Assembly (NCBI GenBank): GCA_002307135.1
Contig: DBTQ01000034.1
Span: 1 to 64,000, forward strand
DNA length: 64,000 bases
From: Bacteroidetes bacterium UBA1312
Lineage (GTDB): Bacteria > Bacteroidota > Bacteroidia > Chitinophagales > Chitinophagaceae
Direction: 5' to 3'
Position numbers and translations under genes: made by a program
The notes under the pieces: generated by a model
What the model was told of the DNA's origin: nothing
Database searches by the model: none
The model's input: the letters and a program-made list of their open reading frames with translations, nothing else
Shown: positions 26,360 to 34,786 of the stretch, one piece after another
How positions within the stretch are numbered: position 1 is the stretch's first letter
Layout: each line of letters begins with the position of its first letter

Positions 26360-26773
26360 ATGTCAGAAAAAATATCAACAACCAAAGCGCCACAACCAGT
26401 CGGCCTTTACCCACATGCACGAAAAGCAGGTAATTTGTTATTCTTATCCGGTATAGGACCACGAACGCCAAACACAAACGAAATTCCAGGTCTTAAACTA
26501 GATCAATACGGAAATTTCATTGAATTTGATTTTGAAGCCCAATGCCGGAGTGTTTTTGACAATGTGCGTATTGTACTCGAAGAGTGCGGGAGTGGCTGGG
26601 ATAAGCTTGTAGATGTAACTGTATTTTTAGTAGATATGAAACGTGATTTTCAAACCTACAACAAAGTATATGCAGAGTATTTTAAAGACAATCAGCCATG
26701 CAGAACTACATGTGCGATCAATGCATTGCCAACACCTATTGCTATTGAGCTAAAGTGCATCGCAGTTATCTAA
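26360..26773 (+). CDS. RidA (YjgF/UK114) family enamine/imine deaminase
   Basis: RidA proteins hydrolyse reactive enamine/imine intermediates such as those from PLP enzymes. The 137-residue length, the GNLLFLSGIGPRTP segment and the C-terminal signature CRTTCAINALPTPIAIELKCIA are present. The latter includes the conserved arginine that binds the substrate carboxylate. The GPRTP and IPG features resemble Bacteroidota proteins annotated as 2-aminomuconate deaminase, but no kynurenine-pathway gene is nearby, so the general name is safer. ATG start. Confidence 0.88.
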   Translation: MSEKISTTKAPQPVGLYPHARKAGNLLFLSGIGPRTPNTNEIPGLKLDQYGNFIEFDFEAQCRSVFDNVRIVLEECGSGWDKLVDVTVFLVDMKRDFQTYNKVYAEYFKDNQPCRTTCAINALPTPIAIELKCIAVI

Positions 26774-26800
26774 GAAGGGTTAATGAAAGTATTATTGCTA

Positions 26801-27655
26801 TTAATCTTCGGCAGCAGGCAAATCAATTCTGATCTCTTTTTCAACAGGTTTGCCGACTGCATCTTTAGCACTGATTTTCCAAACAACATTTTTAAGCACG
26901 ATGCTTAAAGGGGATTGTTTTGGCGACCGTATATTTTTAATCGTTTTCAGCATTTGTTGTTCTTCTTTGCGCGAAAGCCTATTGCTGCGAGCTGCTTTAG
27001 AAACCGCATTGTGTATCGCATTTGTTGAAACATCATTAAAATCTAACTGACTTTTATTGATTCCTGCAATTGTATAATTACCTCCTGACCCTTTAATGGT
27101 GTGCCATTCAGAACTATAGGTGCCTAATGATTGTAATAAAATATTCCCTGCTTCTTTGTCTTTTATAATCACAACGGTCTGATAACGTTGTACTACTTTA
27201 GTAATTGTTGCACCTTTTATTTGCAACGTATTACCTTCCAGTTTTCCTGTTTCTAAAGAATAGGATACACCTTTTGCATGGACAACATCTTGTTGTTTGA
27301 AGCTGCGCGTAGTAATATTAGGAATGATTACCGTAAAAGGTTTAAAAGGTATCTTCAGACCTTTGACATCAGCTATTGGTGCAGCTTTGGGCTCCTCTGC
27401 TTTAGCAGGTGTTAGCGCAACATGCTGTGTGTCCTTATTTGCCGCGACCGGTTCGGCTTGTATCATTCTCTGAGGCTGGAAGTCAACTACGTTATCTTTC
27501 AGAAATTGGGGATCTTTTTCCATAACTATCGTGCTTGAATCACCCAAAATAATAGCACCTCTACTTTTGTGTTCATTAACGTTATTGCACGCAACAAAAT
27601 ATATTGCAAAAACACTCAAACCTAGTGTATTAATAGTAGCAGAAAAATTAGCCAT
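26801..27655 (-). CDS. Hypothetical exported protein
   Basis: The 284-residue protein has an N-terminal hydrophobic segment (about residues 8-22) ending in FVACNN, which may be a lipobox, although the usual positive residues before it are missing. An Ala/Pro/Lys linker (about residues 75-95) follows, then a region with TRSFKQQDVVHAKGVSYSLE. The C-terminal part reads SPLSIVLKNVVWKISAKDAVG. No domain is recognised. It converges on ridA with only 27 bases between their ends. Confidence 0.55.
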   Translation of the reverse strand: MANFSATINTLGLSVFAIYFVACNNVNEHKSRGAIILGDSSTIVMEKDPQFLKDNVVDFQPQRMIQAEPVAANKDTQHVALTPAKAEEPKAAPIADVKGLKIPFKPFTVIIPNITTRSFKQQDVVHAKGVSYSLETGKLEGNTLQIKGATITKVVQRYQTVVIIKDKEAGNILLQSLGTYSSEWHTIKGSGGNYTIAGINKSQLDFNDVSTNAIHNAVSKAARSNRLSRKEEQQMLKTIKNIRSPKQSPLSIVLKNVVWKISAKDAVGKPVEKEIRIDLPAAED

Positions 27656-27795
27656 GAAAAATTAGTATTAATAATTAAAGCGCTAAATTAAAAATAGATT
27701 CCCGGAAACACTAATTCTGCAAATATTTATGTCGCTTGATTCTAATTTAATATTATTTACTATCTTTTCATATTTAATGTAGTTTAAAATATACT

Positions 27796-29850
27796 ATGTG
27801 GACAAAATATAAAGCTACATTTTGGAATGAAGCTCCTATGTTTCGCCTTCTATTGCCGCTAATCATTGGCATTGTTTGCTACGACAGGATTGAAAGCCTA
27901 GATATAATAGGGGTTCAGCTCATGTGCGGGTTAATCATTTGCTTTGTTCCTCTTCTTCTACTCAGTATTTCATCTGTAAAAAACAAGCATTTAAAATATA
28001 CTCAGTTTGGTTTCGCTCAAATAATGCTAATCCTGATCGGGTTTGCTTATTGTTTTAACGTAGATCAACGTAATAAACCCAATTATGTGGGAAAATATTT
28101 GAGCCAATCCGAAGCATTTCTTACAGAAATTACCGCTACTCCTCAAGAAAAAGAGCATAGTACAAAGCTTTCTATTCAGTTACTGAAGCGCATCAATGGT
28201 GATACAATCTCAGACGTCGAAGGAAACGCTTTTGTTTATATATACAAATCAAATTCATCCATAACATTACACCAGGGAGATCGCATTATTATACCGAACC
28301 ATTGGGAGCGTATTAGTAATGCCGGCAATCCTTTTGAACTTGATTATGTGCAATTTTGCAAGCGCAAAAACATTTTTTACCAACAATTCCTTACTGTAGA
28401 ACAAATAAAATTATGGGCGCGTAATGATCAAAATTCGCCACTAATTAATGCACATGACTATTGTATTGCCCAATTGAACCATTTTGTAAAAGACAGCTCT
28501 TCGCTCGCACTACTCAAGGCAATGTTAGTTGGTGATGAATCCGGAATTGATCCCAACTTGCGTCAAGCCTACTCCGACACTGGCATCATACATGTTATTT
28601 CTATTTCGGGTGCACATGTAAGCTTCCTTTTTATGCTGGTGGCATTCCTGTTACGTCGGATTCGCAATAAAAAATATCAATGGATACAGTTTGTTATTAG
28701 CCTATCTTTTATATGGTTCTATGTATTGATGGCAGGCAGCTCTGCCCCAGCTATCCGTGCGGCTCTTATGTTCAGTATCGTTGCTGTTGGCAATATGCTC
28801 AATAGAGAAACGAATCCGTTAAATCAATTGTTTAGTGCTGCATTTTTCATGTTGCTCTGGAATCCAATGTGGTTGTTTTCGGTTGGATTTCAATTATCGT
28901 TTATCGCCATTTTATCGCTTATTATTTTCTACAAGCCGATTACAGCATTTTGGCGACCCCAACAGATTGTATTGAAATGGCTATATAACACAGCGGCAGC
29001 GAGCCTTGCAGCGGAAATATTAGTAGCTCCACTGGTAGCTTATTATTTTCATGGATTCCCTCCCTTATTCCTTTTTGCCAATATTATTGCTTGTATAGCA
29101 ATGGGCCTAGTACTCGCATTAGGCATGTGTATTATCATTTTTTCAAAAATAACGTTACTTGCTATTTCCATCGCCAGAATTACGGAATGGCTATGTATAG
29201 GCTTCCATAAATGCATTTACCTACTACAGTCTTATAATATTGAAAGGCTAAAAACCATATACTTCAATTCATTTAGTCTTGTATTGCTTTATATTATTAT
29301 CGCGTCATTGTGTTTATATGTTTTAAAGCAACGGAAGGCTGCACTCTGGTTAACGCTCTCTATTTTGTTGCTTTTTTCTGTTGTCCGCTTTATGGCCGAA
29401 TGGGAATCAGTACATCAAAAAATATTTATCGTTTACAATAGCAATAAAGAATGTAAGAGTGAATTGTTATCGGGGTTATATTATTCAATTATAAGCGGTG
29501 GCAATACTGAATCATATAATACAAGATCAGCGCACATTGGATTTGGGTGTACTAATAATTTAGCAACGAAAAAAACAGAATTAATTGTTGTTAGCAACAA
29601 GAAAGTACTTCTATTGGATAGTAATACACGCTTCAATAAAAACCATCCATTTCCAATTGATATTTTAGTTATAAAATCAGCACTCCATTCATTTTCTGTT
29701 TCAGAAATTCAATGCGTATTTAATCCAAAGCAAATAGTACTTGCCAATAACCAAAACAAAAAAAACAGTAGTGCATGGAAAGTTGGCTGTACTGAATCAA
29801 AGATTGCTTTCCACGATACAAAAACTGATGGTGCTTACATATTGAGATAA
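27796..29850 (+). CDS. comEC: ComEC/Rec2-family DNA uptake membrane protein
   Basis: ComEC forms the inner-membrane channel that imports single-stranded DNA in natural competence. The 684-residue protein has N-terminal membrane segments, a DUF4131 OB-like domain (about residues 100-200) and the Competence domain with the signature HVISISGAHVSFLFML and SSAPAIRAALM (about residues 265-330), followed by many TM helices. The last 150 residues correspond to the region of the metallo-beta-lactamase-like domain in long ComEC proteins. They are short and lack an HxHxDH motif, so the C-terminal nuclease part is absent or degenerate. Confidence 0.9.
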   Translation: MWTKYKATFWNEAPMFRLLLPLIIGIVCYDRIESLDIIGVQLMCGLIICFVPLLLLSISSVKNKHLKYTQFGFAQIMLILIGFAYCFNVDQRNKPNYVGKYLSQSEAFLTEITATPQEKEHSTKLSIQLLKRINGDTISDVEGNAFVYIYKSNSSITLHQGDRIIIPNHWERISNAGNPFELDYVQFCKRKNIFYQQFLTVEQIKLWARNDQNSPLINAHDYCIAQLNHFVKDSSSLALLKAMLVGDESGIDPNLRQAYSDTGIIHVISISGAHVSFLFMLVAFLLRRIRNKKYQWIQFVISLSFIWFYVLMAGSSAPAIRAALMFSIVAVGNMLNRETNPLNQLFSAAFFMLLWNPMWLFSVGFQLSFIAILSLIIFYKPITAFWRPQQIVLKWLYNTAAASLAAEILVAPLVAYYFHGFPPLFLFANIIACIAMGLVLALGMCIIIFSKITLLAISIARITEWLCIGFHKCIYLLQSYNIERLKTIYFNSFSLVLLYIIIASLCLYVLKQRKAALWLTLSILLLFSVVRFMAEWESVHQKIFIVYNSNKECKSELLSGLYYSIISGGNTESYNTRSAHIGFGCTNNLATKKTELIVVSNKKVLLLDSNTRFNKNHPFPIDILVIKSALHSFSVSEIQCVFNPKQIVLANNQNKKNSSAWKVGCTESKIAFHDTKTDGAYILR

Positions 29851-29944
29851 AAATAGGCTGCTAAGACTCTAGCGACTCCATCACAAATTAACAACATCAA
29901 GAGCGCAACGGTTAACGCATTTTCACCGACCTTTGCGCAGCAAT

Positions 29945-31729
29945 ATGAAGAAGCTCTCTAGTATTAATAAATATTTCATCAAGTATAGATGGCGTTTTTT
30001 GTCGGGCATTTTTTTTGTCGCGATATCAAATTTATTTGCCGTTATCCCACCCACTGTTATACGTACAGTAATTGATTCTGTACAAGAGGATATCAAAAAT
30101 TACAGGCTCTTTGCCAATACAGCGTTAAGAGGAGAGATGCAATCCTCTATTTTCAATATGGTTCTTTGGTATGGATTGTTATTGTTGATTTTAGCATTAT
30201 TACGAGGTGTATTTATGTACTTTATGCGCCAGACGATTATTGTTATGTCACGGTATATTGAGTATGATCAAAAAAATGAAATTTATAATCATTACCAAGA
30301 ACTTGATACGCACTTTTTCAAAACGCACAGTACCGGAGATTTAATGAATCGGCTTGCTGAAGACGTATCGCGTGTACGTATGTACACTGGCCCCGCAATT
30401 ATGTATGCCGTCAATTTAATTGTACTCACATTTATGTGCACATGGGGTATGCTTCGAGTTAACCCATTGCTAACCGTTTGCGTCATTGTTCCATTGCCTA
30501 TTCTTGGTTTTGCAATTTATCTGGTCAATAAAATGATTTATAAAAAAAGTGAAAGGATTCAATCACAATTATCTGATCTGACCACTACTGCACAAGAATC
30601 ATTTTCCGGCATTCGGGTCATCAAATCATTTGTACAGGAAAACAATATCTTAAAACATTTCTATGCTACTTCTGCGGGTTACAAAGATAGCAATATCAAT
30701 TTGTCGCTCACAGAGGCGGTCTATTTCCCTTCGATGAATTTGTTTATCGGACTAAGTATGTTAAGCACCATTCTTGTTGGTGGTTATTTCACCATTATCG
30801 GCAAAGCAACAGCTGGCAATATTGCAGAGTTTGTTATCTATATTAATCTGTTAATGTTTCCCATGTTCATTATCGGATGGGTGGCTTCAACAATACAACG
30901 CGCGGCAGCCTCACAAAAAAGAATTGATGAGTTTTTAAGTACAAAATCAATTATTCAAAATGTGGAGCATCCCATAACAAGTGAAATAAAAGGTAATATT
31001 CATTTATCCAATATCAATTTCAAATACCAGCATACTGGTATTCAGGCTTTAAGTAATTTGAGTATTGATATTAAACCCAGCGAAAAACTTATTATATTGG
31101 GTGAAACCGGTTCTGGAAAATCTACTATTGCACAGTTGTTATTGCGTATGTACGATCCACAGTCGGGAGAGATAAGTATTGATGGCGTTTCCTTAAAAGA
31201 TTACGATCTGCAGCATTTGCGAAGAAATATTAGTTATACACCACAAGAGGCTTTTCTTTTTTCTGACACCGTATTTAATAATATCAAATTCGGAAAAGAA
31301 GATGCAACGGAAGCTGAGGTATATGAAGCGTCAAAGTTGGCAGACCTTGACAAAGACATCAAAAATCTAACTAATGGTTACCAAACCATTATTGGAGAAC
31401 GAGGTGTTATGCTCTCCGGTGGGCAAAAACAACGTATGGTATTGGCTAGAGCATTACTCAAAAACAGCCCGATACTTTTACTAGACGAATGCCTTTCTGC
31501 TGTTGACACTCGTACTGAAAAAACAATTTTGCATAACCTGAAATATTATCTCGAAAACAAGACTGTTATTGTAATAACTCATCGTATTTTCACAGGTTGG
31601 CATTTCGACAAGATAATTGTTCTAGAAGATGGTAGCATTGTAGAGCAAGGTATGCATATTGAACTGATGCAACGTGATGGCAGATATGCTAAATTGTTCA
31701 AACACCAAACAGAGGACTCAACGAACTAA
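29945..31729 (+). CDS. ABC exporter, fused permease and ATPase
   Basis: This is an ABC type I exporter half-transporter (MsbA/LmrA-like) that would act as a homodimer in the inner membrane. Six TM helices (about residues 20-310) precede the nucleotide-binding domain, with Walker A (LGETGSGKST), Q-loop (PQEAF), signature (LSGGQKQR) and Walker B (ILLLDECLSAVD). The last places a cysteine after the usual catalytic Glu. The ATG at 29945 is preferred to the TTG at 29933, which lies inside a CTTTG -7-like element. pnuC begins on the last base of the stop codon. The substrate is unknown; lipid or drug export is usual. Confidence 0.92.
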   Translation: MKKLSSINKYFIKYRWRFLSGIFFVAISNLFAVIPPTVIRTVIDSVQEDIKNYRLFANTALRGEMQSSIFNMVLWYGLLLLILALLRGVFMYFMRQTIIVMSRYIEYDQKNEIYNHYQELDTHFFKTHSTGDLMNRLAEDVSRVRMYTGPAIMYAVNLIVLTFMCTWGMLRVNPLLTVCVIVPLPILGFAIYLVNKMIYKKSERIQSQLSDLTTTAQESFSGIRVIKSFVQENNILKHFYATSAGYKDSNINLSLTEAVYFPSMNLFIGLSMLSTILVGGYFTIIGKATAGNIAEFVIYINLLMFPMFIIGWVASTIQRAAASQKRIDEFLSTKSIIQNVEHPITSEIKGNIHLSNINFKYQHTGIQALSNLSIDIKPSEKLIILGETGSGKSTIAQLLLRMYDPQSGEISIDGVSLKDYDLQHLRRNISYTPQEAFLFSDTVFNNIKFGKEDATEAEVYEASKLADLDKDIKNLTNGYQTIIGERGVMLSGGQKQRMVLARALLKNSPILLLDECLSAVDTRTEKTILHNLKYYLENKTVIVITHRIFTGWHFDKIIVLEDGSIVEQGMHIELMQRDGRYAKLFKHQTEDSTN

Positions 31730-32343
31730 TGGATACATTTATTCAGCATCTTGCCATTCAAATACAAGAAACTCAAAAGCTCGAATGGATTGCAGCATTA
31801 TTTGGCGTGGCAAGTGTGCTCTTTTCATGGAAAAACCATATTGCACTCTATCCTACAGGCATTATAAGTACTGCAATCTATGCTTATATGTGGTTTCAAT
31901 CTGAAGCACGTCTTTATGCGGATGCGTTACTTAATTTGTACTACCTAAGCATGAGTATTTATGGATGGGTTTATTGGGTTAATAATAGAAGCAACGCCAA
32001 AAGTTTAAACATTAGTCAATGTAGCAAACAAGAGTGGAAAACAGCTCTTTTAATTGCTATTTTAGGTTGGGGGATTTTATATATAATGCTCCGTTTTACG
32101 CCTTCAAATGTTCCAATCTGGGACAGTTTTGTATCGGCAACCGCGTGGAGCGGCATGTGGTTATTAGCACGACGTAAGCTAGAAAACTGGATACTACTTA
32201 ATATCTCCAATCTTGCAGCCATCCCTCTATTTGTATATAAAGGTTATTATGTAACGATGTTATTAACAGTATTCTTGTTTATCGTCGCAATTTTTGGATA
32301 TTTTAATTGGCGCAAAATTTATCATCATCAAATGACCGAATAA
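31729..32343 (+). CDS. pnuC: Nicotinamide riboside/mononucleoside transporter PnuC
   Basis: PnuC facilitates uptake of nicotinamide riboside for NAD salvage. The 204-residue protein has about seven TM helices and the family signature NLYYLSMSIYGWVYW near residue 65, with further conserved tryptophans (TAWSGMWLLARRKLENW). It overlaps the ABC exporter stop by one base (TAATG), so the two are cotranslated. No riboswitch or NAD kinase gene is visible nearby, although in other Bacteroidota pnuC often lies near thiamin or NAD genes. Confidence 0.92.
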   Translation: MDTFIQHLAIQIQETQKLEWIAALFGVASVLFSWKNHIALYPTGIISTAIYAYMWFQSEARLYADALLNLYYLSMSIYGWVYWVNNRSNAKSLNISQCSKQEWKTALLIAILGWGILYIMLRFTPSNVPIWDSFVSATAWSGMWLLARRKLENWILLNISNLAAIPLFVYKGYYVTMLLTVFLFIVAIFGYFNWRKIYHHQMTE

Positions 32344-32357
32344 AATATTTGCGCTAT

Positions 32358-32816
32358 TTATTTTTGGTACTTGCAAATGATTGCTTCACAAGCACGCTCT
32401 ATTAAATTATAGACCGGCAAATATCCGCTCTCATCACCATACCATGGATCAGGAACGGATTGTCCTAGCTTGTCACTTAGCTCATCTAGAAAGAGTTTAA
32501 CTTTATTCATAGCAGCACGATTTGGCGCTATCCTTCTTATGTCTTCATATACATCTGTAGCCATCGCATAAATGACATCATAACGTTGAAAATCTTCTAC
32601 TCCAAATTTTTTAGCTCGTTGATTGGAAATATCAATACCATGTTGCATACACACTTTTTGAGCGTATTGATGAGGGAATTCACCAGTATGCAATCCATTT
32701 GTACCCGACGAAGCAACAGTCCAATCAAGTCGATTCAATTCTATTTTGTATTTCATTACACCCTCCGCAATTGGAGAACGACAAATATTTCCAAGACAAA
32801 CCATTAAAATATTCAT
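32358..32816 (-). CDS. Low-molecular-weight protein-tyrosine phosphatase
   Basis: This cytoplasmic phosphatase has the CX5R active-site loop at the extreme N-terminus (Cys7 to Arg13, CLGNICR followed by SP). The general-acid loop DPWYGD is near residue 118. The 152-residue length is normal. Bacterial members act on tyrosine kinases controlling polysaccharide export or on arginine phosphate; no kinase gene is adjacent. ATG start. Confidence 0.94.
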   Translation of the reverse strand: MNILMVCLGNICRSPIAEGVMKYKIELNRLDWTVASSGTNGLHTGEFPHQYAQKVCMQHGIDISNQRAKKFGVEDFQRYDVIYAMATDVYEDIRRIAPNRAAMNKVKLFLDELSDKLGQSVPDPWYGDESGYLPVYNLIERACEAIICKYQK

Positions 32817-32975
32817 TATTAAGAACGCAATTTGGGGTCACGCAAATTTGAAGTCTTTTACACTATTTTCATAAAACAATTTTAGAAATATGGAAGGCTA
32901 TGAAACTCCTTTTAACAGGAGAACTTTAAAACAGCCGTACTATTTAGCTAATTGTCAAATTAGCCTTTAACTGAC

Positions 32976-32983
32976 TACCTTTG
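32976..32983 (+). promoter_or_regulatory. Promoter of the 110-residue conserved gene
   Basis: TACCTTTG is an exact TAnnTTTG -7 element. An ATTG -33-like element (32951-32954) lies 21 bases upstream. The start codon is only seven bases beyond the -7 element, predicting an almost leaderless mRNA. Confidence 0.55.
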
Positions 32984-32990
32984 CATTTCT

Positions 32991-33323
32991 ATGGAAAATT
33001 TTGAACAACGTTGGATTAATGTAGAGTTTTTGATGATGGATCGCTTCCAAAAAAAGCCGGATATGGAAGGGATGTTGTTTTTAATTGGCATCAATGAATT
33101 AGGCGCATTTCCCGAAAATAAAAATTTTACAAAAGAACAAAAGCAAGACTTGATGCACATAGCTGTTTGTACGTTATTGAGTCAGGTGGGCGTATTTGTA
33201 CTTGATGGTTTTGATGAGGAAGGTTGGCCACACTACATCGCTACAGGAGTAGAAGCTCCTTCGGTAATGAAAGATCAAGAACAATTGTTGAAAGAGTGTA
33301 TTGTCAGGTATTTCGAACTATAA
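32991..33323 (+). CDS. Conserved hypothetical cytoplasmic protein
   Basis: The 110-residue protein has no signal peptide or membrane segment. It looks globular and helical: MLFLIGINELGAF, QKQDLMHIAVCTLLSQ, FDEEGWPHYIAT. I associate this pattern with a small uncharacterised Bacteroidota family but cannot name it. Clear promoter, ATG start and normal codon use support a real gene. Confidence 0.75.
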   Translation: MENFEQRWINVEFLMMDRFQKKPDMEGMLFLIGINELGAFPENKNFTKEQKQDLMHIAVCTLLSQVGVFVLDGFDEEGWPHYIATGVEAPSVMKDQEQLLKECIVRYFEL

Positions 33324-33342
33324 GTATAATTAACTTAAATAC

Positions 33343-33573
33343 TTGATATTAAATAGGCGTTGTTTTCAGACAATCAATAAAGACTGTTGCAATAACTTTT
33401 TTGGTGTCATACTTGGTGCAGTAGTGATGTTGGTTTCAACAATTATGATCCCCAAACAAGAGTTGGGTTTCCGCGGAAACTTGGTTAATCAAACAGTAGT
33501 TGGAAGTTTCTTTCTATTAATAGGTTTGAGCAATACACTGTATTTTTTCTTTTGTCTGTTTCCCATTTCGTAG
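33343..33573 (+). CDS. Possible small two-helix membrane protein
   Basis: The 76-codon frame from a TTG encodes two hydrophobic segments (FFGVILGAVVMLVSTIMI and VVGSFFLLIGLSNTLYFFFCLF) joined by a short polar loop. The first 15 codons look non-coding. A shorter version would start at an internal ATG near 33430. It lies at the edge of the accessory locus and may be a gene remnant. No family is recognised. Confidence 0.35.
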   Translation: MILNRRCFQTINKDCCNNFFGVILGAVVMLVSTIMIPKQELGFRGNLVNQTVVGSFFLLIGLSNTLYFFFCLFPIS

Positions 33574-33609
33574 TTGATCCATTTTAAAAAAATGAAAGCA
33601 AATACTCAT

Positions 33610-33864
33610 CTAAGAAAACAATAAGGGTTTTCCATTTTTATAAATGTCAAAACCAATATTAAAAGAAAATTTAGACCCTACAATTATTTCATAAAGTGCG
33701 GAAATTCCATTTTCCATTATTTGAAAAGTGTGACAAATGCCAAATAAACTATGCTTTTGTGATACTAAAGATCCGTTGTAATAAATACTTACTAAGCCAA
33801 AAAATGTATTTTGAATATCGATTCTATTATTATCAGTCGTGAAATAGGTGAGGCATTTCATCAT
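33610..33864 (-). CDS. Small hypothetical protein next to the secreted pair
   Basis: The 84-residue protein has no signal peptide. Its strand-like pattern (TFFGLVSIYYNGSLVSQKHS, SFNIGFDIYKNGKPLLFS) looks like a compact beta fold. Start is one of two adjacent ATGs at 33864. It is 22 bases downstream of the secreted paralogue at 33887 on the same strand, so the three small genes may form one transcript. No family is recognised. Confidence 0.5.
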   Translation of the reverse strand: MMKCLTYFTTDNNRIDIQNTFFGLVSIYYNGSLVSQKHSLFGICHTFQIMENGISALYEIIVGSKFSFNIGFDIYKNGKPLLFS

Positions 33865-33886
33865 TATTCATTTTAAATGTACCCCT

Positions 33887-34189
33887 TTATTTTACCGAAA
33901 ATGTGCCCGTGCTCGATTCATTACCATTAATAATGGTATAGCTGTAATCACCAACTGCAAGATTATTTACTTCAAAATTGCAAGTATTTGTATAACAATT
34001 TTTAGTACGTACTATTTGTCCCATTTTATTTCTGATAATTACTCTGGCATTGCTGCCACTAACATTACCAAGACTAAAACTTATAAGTGATAATGGTGAA
34101 CGTTGAAATGTAATTGCTTCAGCTGATGTATTAGCGGCAAAAATTGTCACGAACATTACAATTAAAAATTTCGATACAGTAGTTTTCAT
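33887..34189 (-). CDS. Small secreted beta-rich protein (paralogue B)
   Basis: The 100-residue protein has a signal peptide (MKTTVSKFLIVMFVTIFA, cleavage near TSAEA) and a mature domain of about 75 residues. Phrases in order are ISFSLGN, NARVIIRNKMGQIVRTKN and AVGDYSYTIINGNESSTGTFSVK. The end resembles the closing strands of a T9SS type A sorting domain, but no cargo precedes it. It is a tandem paralogue of the upstream gene at 34225-34533, with matching signal, NGQ/MGQ and SSTGTFSxK positions. Two cysteines (Cys-x4-Cys, near residue 65) could form a disulfide. Function unknown. Confidence 0.75.
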   Translation of the reverse strand: MKTTVSKFLIVMFVTIFAANTSAEAITFQRSPLSLISFSLGNVSGSNARVIIRNKMGQIVRTKNCYTNTCNFEVNNLAVGDYSYTIINGNESSTGTFSVK

Positions 34190-34224
34190 AAATTTAATTT
34201 TTGAGAGTGGTTAAACGATAGATG

Positions 34225-34533
34225 TTATTTTATTGAAAAAGTACCTGTGCTTGATTGATTCCCATTAACAATAGTATAGCTATAAGTTCCTGATTGAAAA
34301 AAGATACTTTCAATATTGCAGTATTTACTAAAGAAGCTTTTGGCTTTTATCACCTGACCATTACTGTTCCGGATAATAATTTTAGCATTAGGCGACTGGT
34401 TGTCTCCGAGATCGAAACTGATTACAGTATTTTCTGAACGGATAAAACTTGAAGACTGTGCTTGTGCAGTTGACTGAGTCAAACAAATTGTTGCGAAGAT
34501 TGCAATGGCGAATTTTGATACGATGTTTTTCAT
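34225..34533 (-). CDS. Small secreted beta-rich protein (paralogue A)
   Basis: The 102-residue protein has a signal peptide (about residues 1-25, ending STAQAQ) and a mature domain reading VISFDLGDN, NAKIIIRNSNGQVIKAKS and SGTYSYTIVNGNQSSTGTFSIK. It shares length, order of strands and C-terminal SSTGTFSxK with its neighbour, showing tandem duplication. The SGTYSYTI segment is like the SxGxYxxxI core of T9SS sorting domains. It is transcribed divergently from the LytS/LytTR operon across a 253-base gap with ordered repeats. DUF3244-type small secreted proteins are a possible relative. Confidence 0.78.
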   Translation of the reverse strand: MKNIVSKFAIAIFATICLTQSTAQAQSSSFIRSENTVISFDLGDNQSPNAKIIIRNSNGQVIKAKSFFSKYCNIESIFFQSGTYSYTIVNGNQSSTGTFSIK

Positions 34534-34642
34534 AAGTTTAAATTTGTGTGTGGTGAAGAAATATTATTGTTTTGATTTCTGATGCAAACATACTATCGTG
34601 AAATACCGCTTTTCATACCCATTAGACCAAGCATTATAACTA

Positions 34643-34694
34643 TTCGACAAACACGAAAAATAGTTTCATCGAAGGAATAAATGCTTTCGTCGAA
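34643..34694. repeat. Three 10-base boxes at 21-base steps, candidate LytTR operator
   Basis: TTTCATCGAA (34664-34673) and TTTCGTCGAA (34685-34694) are 9/10 identical direct repeats starting exactly 21 bases apart. A third, inverted, related box TTCGACAAAC begins exactly 21 bases earlier at 34643. CGAAAAATA also occurs twice (34654 and 34691). LytTR regulators bind pairs of imperfect direct repeats about two helical turns apart, and the last box ends 20 bases before a TTTG -33-like element. Assigning the site to the regulator encoded downstream is inference. Confidence 0.5.
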
Positions 34695-34714
34695 AAATAC
34701 AGTCCTAGAGCGAG

Positions 34715-34750
34715 TTTGGAGATGAAATATGAAAAGGAAATGTAGCTTTG
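34715..34750 (+). promoter_or_regulatory. Promoter of the LytS/LytTR operon
   Basis: TTTG at 34715-34718 and TAGCTTTG at 34743-34750 resemble the Bacteroidota -33/-7 pair; the 24-base spacing is one more than usual. The GTG start of the kinase is 36 bases downstream. The 21-base repeat array sits just upstream. Confidence 0.45.
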
Positions 34751-34786
34751 GAAGGAATTTGACATTTATACATCAACGATACTCTT

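Noticed and set aside
33343..33573. Treating this frame as a confident gene
   Set aside because: Start codon is unclear and the N-terminal part looks non-coding; kept only as a low-confidence entry because of two clean hydrophobic segments.
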